Assembly: GCA_964458275.1 (NCBI GenBank)
Contig: CAYWIE010000004.1
Span: forward strand, 9,372-73,371
DNA: 64,000 nt
Reading direction: 5' to 3'
Source: HGM04593 sp964458275
Lineage (GTDB): Bacteria; Bacteroidota; Bacteroidia; Bacteroidales; Bacteroidaceae
A program made the translations under genes and the position numbers. Positions 62,672-64,000 of this stretch are shown here, in pieces (position 1 is the first letter of the stretch; the number at the start of each line of letters is the position of its first letter). The notes below the pieces were generated by a model. It did no database searches. It was given only the letters and a program-made list of their open reading frames with translations, and was not told the DNA's origin.

Positions 62672-62968
62672 CTATGCAAATCTGTTGACAACCTCTTTAA
62701 GTTCGGCGAGCGGTCGGGCGCCTGAGACGCGCCATAGTATTTCGCCGTTTCTGAAGAGTATGAGCGTTGGGATGGATTGGATGGAATATGTGTCGGCAAG
62801 GGCGCTGTTCTTGTCGATGTCTATTTTCAGTATGCGTACTTTCTCTCCCATTTCGTTTTTAAGGTCTTCGAGTATGGGTTTCATGGTTCGGCACGGACCG
62901 CACCATTCTGCGAAAAAGTCTACAAGTACAAGGGTGTTGTCTGATATAATCTCTTTGAAGCTTGACAT
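62672..62968 (-). CDS. trxA: Thioredoxin
   Basis: 98 residues. The redox site WCGPC (Cys23, Cys26) and the cis-proline block IQSIPTLILFRNGE are classical. No signal peptide, so it is cytoplasmic, a possible electron donor for DsbD. It is 29 bases downstream of a hairpin that closes the ompH-like gene. Confidence 0.95.
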   Translation of the reverse strand: MSSFKEIISDNTLVLVDFFAEWCGPCRTMKPILEDLKNEMGEKVRILKIDIDKNSALADTYSIQSIPTLILFRNGEILWRVSGARPLAELKEVVNRFA

Positions 62969-62996
62969 AATTCTACATTTTAGTGGAACGAAAGAA

Positions 62997-63033
62997 TAAA
63001 AGAGCGGTCCGCATTATGCGATGCCGCTCTTTT
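62997..63033 (-). terminator. Terminator of the OmpH-like gene
   Basis: AAAAGAGCGG and CCGCTCTTTT arms enclose a smaller inner hairpin. On the minus strand it is followed by TATTCTTTCG. Confidence 0.7.
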
Positions 63034-63057
63034 GTAACAATATTTCTTGATGTTTGT

Positions 63058-63669
63058 TTACTCCTCTTCTGCGGGTGTATAACGGGCATTCAGTCCGTTG
63101 ATAACCTCTTCTGTGATGTCGAGGGTCTCGTTTGCATATAGAAGATTGTCTCCTACGCGGCTGATGATAAGGTCGTAGCCTTTCTCTACATTGTATGCCT
63201 TGAGGAACGAGTCGATGGAGTCGTGAAGAGCGATGTCGTTTTTCTGGCTTTTTGCCAAAAGCTCGCTTGTAAGGCGTTGCTCAAGCTTTTCCAGTTCCTC
63301 TTTCTTCTTGAGAATACGTGCCTGCTCCTCTTCGGCGCGCTCGCGGGTGGCATAGACGTTGTTCTGCAGCTTGCGCTCGAAGTCGGCATAGTCTGATTGC
63401 AGTGCCTTTGCCTTCTCGCTGAGTTTCATGCGCATATCCTCTTCTTCGCGCAACATTGCTTTGTTGAGCGCTATCGAGTACTCATATTTCCCCAATAGTG
63501 AGTCGATGTCCACAAATGCAATCTTCAGTGCCTTGCCGGCTGTGTTTGCTGTAGCTTCAGGGGCGGCAGCAGCTGCTCCGTTTGCGCCCTGTTTGTTGGT
63601 GCAGTAGGTAAAGAGGAGCATTGTTGCTACGGCAAATAGCACTATCCCGAATACGTTGTTTCTTTTCAT
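63058..63669 (-). CDS. OmpH/Skp-family lipoprotein
   Basis: 203 residues. The signal ends in the lipobox LFTYC (Cys23), followed by an Ala-rich spacer. The body is a long charged helical hairpin (about 65-165) typical of Skp/OmpH, a periplasmic chaperone of outer-membrane proteins; here it appears lipid-anchored. KIAFVDIDSLLGKYEY and YDLIISRVGDNLLYA are the family's core strands. It is 24 bases from the small membrane gene upstream. Confidence 0.87.
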   Translation of the reverse strand: MKRNNVFGIVLFAVATMLLFTYCTNKQGANGAAAAAPEATANTAGKALKIAFVDIDSLLGKYEYSIALNKAMLREEEDMRMKLSEKAKALQSDYADFERKLQNNVYATRERAEEEQARILKKKEELEKLEQRLTSELLAKSQKNDIALHDSIDSFLKAYNVEKGYDLIISRVGDNLLYANETLDITEEVINGLNARYTPAEEE

Positions 63670-63693
63670 TGTTGTTGTGTCGTTTTTATGTTA

Positions 63694-63909
63694 TTATTTT
63701 TTTTCTCTCTCCGGTATTGCGTGGGGATTCTCTCGACGTGCATCCTTGTCTTGGGTCTCTACACATTTTATTCCCCTTTGGCGCATGTGTTTGTTTGTTC
63801 CAACGTGTATGTTGGGAAATCGGCCGTTCTTCTTAATGATTATGGTTATAGCCAATAGCACCATGCATACAGCCAAAAACGCAGCGGTAATTAAAAATAG
63901 CTTTATCAT
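63694..63909 (-). CDS. Small conserved membrane protein
   Basis: 71 residues: one N-terminal transmembrane helix (about 4-26), then a basic stretch with FPNIHVGTNKHMRQRGIKC, a pattern I recall from Bacteroidota small membrane proteins of unknown function. It lies upstream of the OmpH-like gene on the same strand. Its start is five bases from the repeat element at 63914, so its promoter must lie in that element. Confidence 0.65.
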   Translation of the reverse strand: MIKLFLITAAFLAVCMVLLAITIIIKKNGRFPNIHVGTNKHMRQRGIKCVETQDKDARRENPHAIPEREKK

Positions 63910-63913
63910 ACTT

Positions 63914-64000
63914 AGAAACTGTTTAAATTCTATTAAAAAGTTTTCTATATTTGCAGTAAACTGCGAATATAGCCTGCACTCGCTGCGAAATATTGAAGCA
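63914..64000 (+). repeat. Copy of the dispersed element, cut by the window end
   Basis: Begins AGAAACTGTTTAAATTCTAT, then AAAAAGTTTTCTATATTTGC, the same order as at 33851. It contains the near-palindrome CTATATTTGCAG...CTGCGAATATAG, with -7-like boxes facing both ways (63946-63954 plus, 63963-63971 minus). The minus box TATATTCGC is the only promoter candidate for the small membrane gene. Confidence 0.65.

Noticed and set aside
1..64000. CRISPR arrays, rRNA operons, prophage or insertion sequences
   Set aside because: No regularly spaced direct repeats, rRNA-like stretches, transposases, integrases or phage structural genes were seen.

Overview
The window is a chromosomal stretch of a Bacteroidota bacterium, almost certainly order Bacteroidales. 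The evidence is promoter -7 boxes of the TAnnTTTG type in front of many genes, families largely confined to the phylum (the BamD / atypical omega / DUF4293 trio, DUF4254 with a GT9 glycosyltransferase, DUF4837, DUF3108), many secreted proteins with Gln directly after the predicted signal-peptide cleavage site, and an arginine operon with a GNAT acetyltransferase. I see no rRNA, prophage, insertion sequence, transposase or CRISPR array. Most of the window is core genome, interrupted by small accessory pieces and short repeated intergenic elements.

Layout. 1-2887: 3' part of a very large secreted multidomain protein, ending in a strong terminator. 3204-9676: leftward operon rlmN - DUF4837 lipoprotein - pdxA - nucleotidyltransferase - ATP-grasp - CDP-alcohol phosphotransferase - HAD phosphatase; the last five are translationally coupled and look like a pathway for an unidentified phosphodiester or lipid headgroup. 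9949-15447: rightward surface module (coiled-coil lipoprotein, OmpA-like protein, secreted protein). 15459-19397: leftward frc-oxc-AEC transporter operon for oxalate. 19528-23585: queA, a parD antitoxin with a frameshifted parE toxin, and uvrB. 23745-25517: bamD, rpoZ, DUF4293. 25553-28721: tRNA-Leu (leftward), then rplM-rpsI and rpsB-tsf with structured leaders. 28781-33733: manC, rmuC, a WecA-type transferase, pdxB. 33851-34042: a fold-back repeat element. 34070-37230: DUF4254, GT9 glycosyltransferase, nnr. 37235-38227: DsbA-family protein. 38419-42963: argR-GNAT-argG-argC-argD operon. 43062-44250: galE.

44320-55118 is a long leftward block: rsmF-like methyltransferase, dsbD, a GH3-family adenylating enzyme, an Ig-like lipoprotein, DUF3108, cysS, a glutaminyl-cyclase-like M28 lipoprotein and sufE. 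55184-56597: thyA-folA. 56621-59303: ExbB/ExbD system and tRNA-Ser. 59477-62661: lpxK, punA, thiL, an Imm17-like small membrane protein. 62672-63909: trxA, an OmpH/Skp-like lipoprotein and a small membrane protein.

Two observations deserve most attention. The first is the pdxA-linked five-gene cassette, which lacks an adjacent inositol-1-phosphate synthase and whose CDP-alcohol transferase has a shifted last aspartate. The second is a family of intergenic elements with ends like AGAAGCTGTTTAAATTTTAT, found at seven places; one is a 192-bp fold-back element, and at two places the element lies so close to a gene start that it must hold that gene's promoter or 5' leader. Functions were assigned by reading motifs and recalling families; no database search was run.
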